NCBI GenBank assembly: GCA_031213475.1
Contig: JARUPZ010000026.1
Location: forward strand, 5,011,567 to 5,075,566
Reading direction: 5' to 3'
DNA length: 64,000 nucleotides
From: Nereocystis luetkeana
Lineage: Eukaryota; Sar; Phaeophyceae; Laminariales; Laminariaceae
Made by a program: the position numbers and the translations under genes. The notes under the pieces are model-generated. The model had not been told where the DNA came from. It worked only from the letters and a program-made list of their open reading frames with translations, and made no database searches. Below are positions 61,385 to 64,000 of the stretch, piece by piece (the stretch's first letter is position 1; each line of letters begins with the position of its first letter).

Positions 61385-61847
61385 GCACACATCGGACAGA
61401 TGGATCATCCACAGATCGTCTACAGATCATTCCCACCAAAAATGATTATCTAGATGTATCCATGATCGGTATGATTTACTGTTGCTCAGATTGCCGGGTG
61501 GGAACCGTACAATTAAATCTGCATGATGCAGGGCATGTTTTCGGCGTATGATCTGGCGCGAAACAGATCCCGGACATAATCTTCTAACGGGCTGGATACA
61601 TACTACTGTACTGTCGTGTACAGATCCTATACAAGATCTGTAAGCGGCAGGTTAGGATTTATCTGATCTATTTATCTAGATGATCTATCTGTAGTTGATC
61701 TATATGATCTATATGTAGATGATGTAGATGATGTATCTGTAGATGATCTAGATTAACTATCTGTAGATGATGTAGATGATCTAGATGATCTATCTGTAGA
61801 TGATCTAGATGATCTATCTGTAGATGATCTAGATGATCTAGATGATC
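61385..61847. repeat. GATC-rich repeat ending in an array (family E)
   Basis: 61660-61847 is an array of GTAGATGATCTAGATGATCT-type units of 18-27 bp, which runs straight into the N gap. Confidence 0.85.
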
Positions 61848-61947
61848 NNNNNNNNNNNNNNNNNNNNNNNNNNNNNNNNNNNNNNNNNNNNNNNNNNNNN
61901 NNNNNNNNNNNNNNNNNNNNNNNNNNNNNNNNNNNNNNNNNNNNNNN
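61848..61947. other. Assembly gap, 100 N
   Basis: Exactly 100 N, a conventional scaffold gap size. The real length is unknown. Frames drawn across it are meaningless. Confidence 0.98.
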
Positions 61948-62223
61948 GCACGATTCGACGCGAATCGACGCGGGGGAGGGCTGGCATCCCCCCCCCCCAC
62001 CCCCCCCCCTCCCCTGCGCCCACTCTGCCTCCATAATTTAGGCGTACCTGGGTGGCCGTTTCCACCGCTTCCTTCTCGTTTTTCTTGATGTCGTCTTTTT
62101 CGGTGAGGTGCCTTGAAACTGTGACCCCATGGCTTATAGCTTGCTCCTGGGGCGATACACAAAAGAGAAGTTCCGCGGCAGCACAAAGGGAGTGGGGTTT
62201 CGCAACAAAGACGGAAAGCAAGC
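61948..62223. other. No gene seen
   Basis: C runs at 61989-62008. Short unclassified sequence. Confidence 0.3.
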
Positions 62224-62480
62224 GGGGGGGGGGGGGGGGGGGGGGGCTGTACTCGATATCAGGCATGGCCGTAGTTATATAACCATAGACCCTCGCATCT
62301 CTACAATGCCGGGACGGAGCACGTGGGGGCTTCCACCGACCATGTAGTCATTTGCTTGCACCAAGCATTCGCGAAGCGCCGTGAGGTATTGGGCCAGTCG
62401 TACGAAGGGTGAGCTGCATCCTAAAAAGAACCGCTTGTCAGGCGGACTTGCACATGGATGACAGCTTCAACGAGTTAATA
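62224..62480 (-). mobile_element. Family C element with 22-G run
   Basis: G tract 62225-62246, then CTGTACTCGATATCAGGCAT, GACGGAGCACGTGGGGGCTT, GAAGGGTGAGCTGCATCCTA and CGGACTTGCACATGGATGAC. Confidence 0.85.
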
Positions 62481-62612
62481 TATATACATCTATATATATA
62501 AATGTATTATTTATTTTTTTGGGGGGGGGGGCGTATGGGAGACAATAGAGAAAGAGTGTGATAGAGGTAGAACAGGGATAAAATATGTGAGGAACAAAAT
62601 AGAAACAGAGGG
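62481..62612. other. No gene seen
   Basis: TA-rich, with a G run at 62521-62531. Confidence 0.3.
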
Positions 62613-62745
62613 CGGGAGGGGGTGGGGGGTGTACTCGGTAGGAGAGATGTACTCGATCTCATGCATGGCCGTAGTCGTATGTCCATAGACCCGCGCATCC
62701 CTACAATGCCGGGACGGAGCATGTCGGGTTTTCACCGACCAGGAG
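62613..62745 (-). mobile_element. Family C element, 5'-truncated copy
   Basis: GGGGGTGGGGGGTGTACTCG, GATGTACTCGATCTCATGCA, then stops after the CACCGACCAGG phrase. Confidence 0.8.
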
Positions 62746-63169
62746 GCGGGGGAGGGGCGTGTACTCATTTCTTGCTTGCCTTAGTCATTTGACCATTCAC
62801 CACGCATCCCTTTCGAGATGGAGCACCGTTCCTACTCCTAATAGAGGTACCTCCAACAGCTGGGCGCTCATCACGTCGTTTCCGTATATGTTACATGGAA
62901 AAATTTGGCTACTCTTACCCCTTCTTGCTTGGCCGCCTGTGGCCACCATCTATCTTCTAGGATAGCGGTCGTTTTCTCGCTGCTATATCTAGTGTATGAA
63001 ACTCCTCCATGTCACATCCGTCTATTTCCCTCATCTCCTCTTGTAACATACCCCGTTCCTCCTTGTACATTTCACCTTCTCCCACTATGTGAGTTCTACT
63101 CTCTATCGCTTTGCCACACGGGCGCATCTCAGCATCTACATCCCCCGGGGTACGCATTGCCCTGCATGG
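62746..63169. other. No gene seen; distant family-C relative at the left
   Basis: GTACTCATTTCTTGCTTGCC, AGTCATTTGACCATTCACCA and GAGATGGAGCACCG repeat at 63837-63903, a second, distinct subfamily that keeps the same layout. The rest is unclassified. Confidence 0.4.
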
Positions 63170-63645
63170 CGGTAGCCGTAACGGCGACGATGAGCCCCTG
63201 CATCCCACCACCGCTAGGACGGCGCACGAGGGAACTTCCTCGACCGGGCACACATCGCTACCAGGGAAATCGTTTTATTCACTCCCGCCGGAAAGAAAAA
63301 AACTTTGAGGCCCGCCACGCGCTCCAGAGTGCACACGGATGGCGCCGAGACCTATACCAATGTGCCCGGCCGGGCTTCCCGTGTCCGATACTTGGTGTTT
63401 CGCCGAAAAGTGCTCGTACGAGCGTTTTTCCCCTCTCTCCTTTTTTTTATTGACGTGGCGTTTTTTTTGTACGTACCACGAGCATGCTGTCGTCGAGCAA
63501 AGCGCGAAGCCTTCTTCTATGTGTTGGCCGAGTCGCAAAGGAAGGGTTGCGCTGCATCCTACCAGGTATCAACTATGCGAACCGCTTGCGAGGCGGACCT
63601 TCTTGCATAGGCATGGCAGCGTCGAATTGATTGATTTTGCTTTTT
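63170..63645 (-). mobile_element. Diverged family C element, interrupted
   Basis: CATGGCGGTAGCCGTAACGG and GGACGGCGCACGAGGGAACT at the left. AAGCGCGAAGCCTTCTTC, TTGCGCTGCATCCTACC and ACCGCTTGCGAGGCGGACCT at the right. About 200 unrelated bases lie between. Confidence 0.5.
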
Positions 63646-64000
63646 TTTCTATTATTAATAATAGTTTGCCCACTTCCAGAGACAGCAATGGGTACTTATT
63701 AATATGTGTAACTACCTCGGTCGGTTGTTTGGTAGAAAAAATAGCCTGAAAAAATAAAAACAGGGACATATAAGGGTAAAAAGGGGATACCAAGGCATAG
63801 AGGCGGAGGAGAGAGGGGGGGGGGGGGGGGGGGGGCGTACTCATTATTTGCTTGCCTTAGTCATTTGACCATTGACCACGCACCCCCTTCCAGACGGAGC
63901 ACCGGAGAGAGGGGGGGGGTGCACTCATTATCATGCATGGCCGTAGTCGTATGACCATAGACCCTCGCGGGGGGGGGAGGGAAGACAGAGACAAGGGGAG
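63646..64000 (-). mobile_element. Family C and relative, run off the window edge
   Basis: A G run (about 21 G) at 63816-63836 precedes the GTACTCATTATTTGCTTGCC relative. A second G run precedes TGCACTCATTATCATGCATG at 63919, which continues to the edge with G-rich sequence. Confidence 0.7.

Noticed and set aside
61668-62266. Frames of up to 172 codons crossing the N gap
   Set aside because: They include 100 unknown bases and a GATC array.

Overview
This is nuclear DNA from a eukaryote. The only well-supported host gene has short, phase-compatible exons of 48-152 bp separated by GT/GC-AG introns of 0.5-3.9 kb. The rest is dense with LINE fragments, hairpin MITEs, foldback elements, SINE-like repeats, microsatellites and long G or C homopolymers, and a 100-N assembly gap lies at 61848-61947. 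This architecture, together with a TKL-type kinase, would suit a large-genome alga or other protist, perhaps a brown alga or related stramenopile. That placement is a guess from style, not from a marker gene. No rRNA, organellar, bacterial or viral gene set was seen.

Layout. 1-359 (minus) is the acidic N-terminal exon of a gene that runs off the left edge. 0.4-8.5 kb is mostly old repeats, with a 133-bp-period minisatellite at 5.94-6.48 kb. 8564-8848 (plus) is a second acidic candidate first exon. 9-20 kb is repeat-rich spacer. 20.8-30 kb is a nest of LINE pieces and a long-arm foldback repeat: a degraded reverse-transcriptase end on the minus strand at 22-23.1 kb, an endonuclease half on the minus strand at 25.1-25.9 kb, and head-to-head with it a reverse-transcriptase half on the plus strand at 26.0-28.4 kb. 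30-43.8 kb is packed with MITEs (called A, B and G here) and other repeat families (C, D, H, K and L). About 44.30-61.05 kb (plus) holds one protein-kinase gene, reconstructed here from eight exons. 61-64 kb is G-rich and GATC-rich repeat.

The kinase model joins in phase across all eight exons. In order it carries a glycine-rich loop, the VIAK lysine, an alpha-C glutamate, HRDIRPDN, DFG, APE and a CW...RP signature, and it ends in a 15-codon terminal exon with a stop. It is probably catalytically competent and of the tyrosine-kinase-like (TKL) group. Its true 5' end was not found. Several of its splice junctions are accompanied by degenerate tandem copies of the junction itself.

The most unusual pattern in the window is a recurring 9-mer, TACCAGGTA or TACCTGGTA, of which I counted about 30 by eye. 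Wherever repeat copies can be compared, it stands where other copies have a plain TA. It therefore behaves as a TA target carrying a 5-nt CC(A/T)GG scar plus TA duplication, as expected of excision footprints of a TA-targeting transposon.

All coordinates, counts and alignments were made by eye; no search was run.
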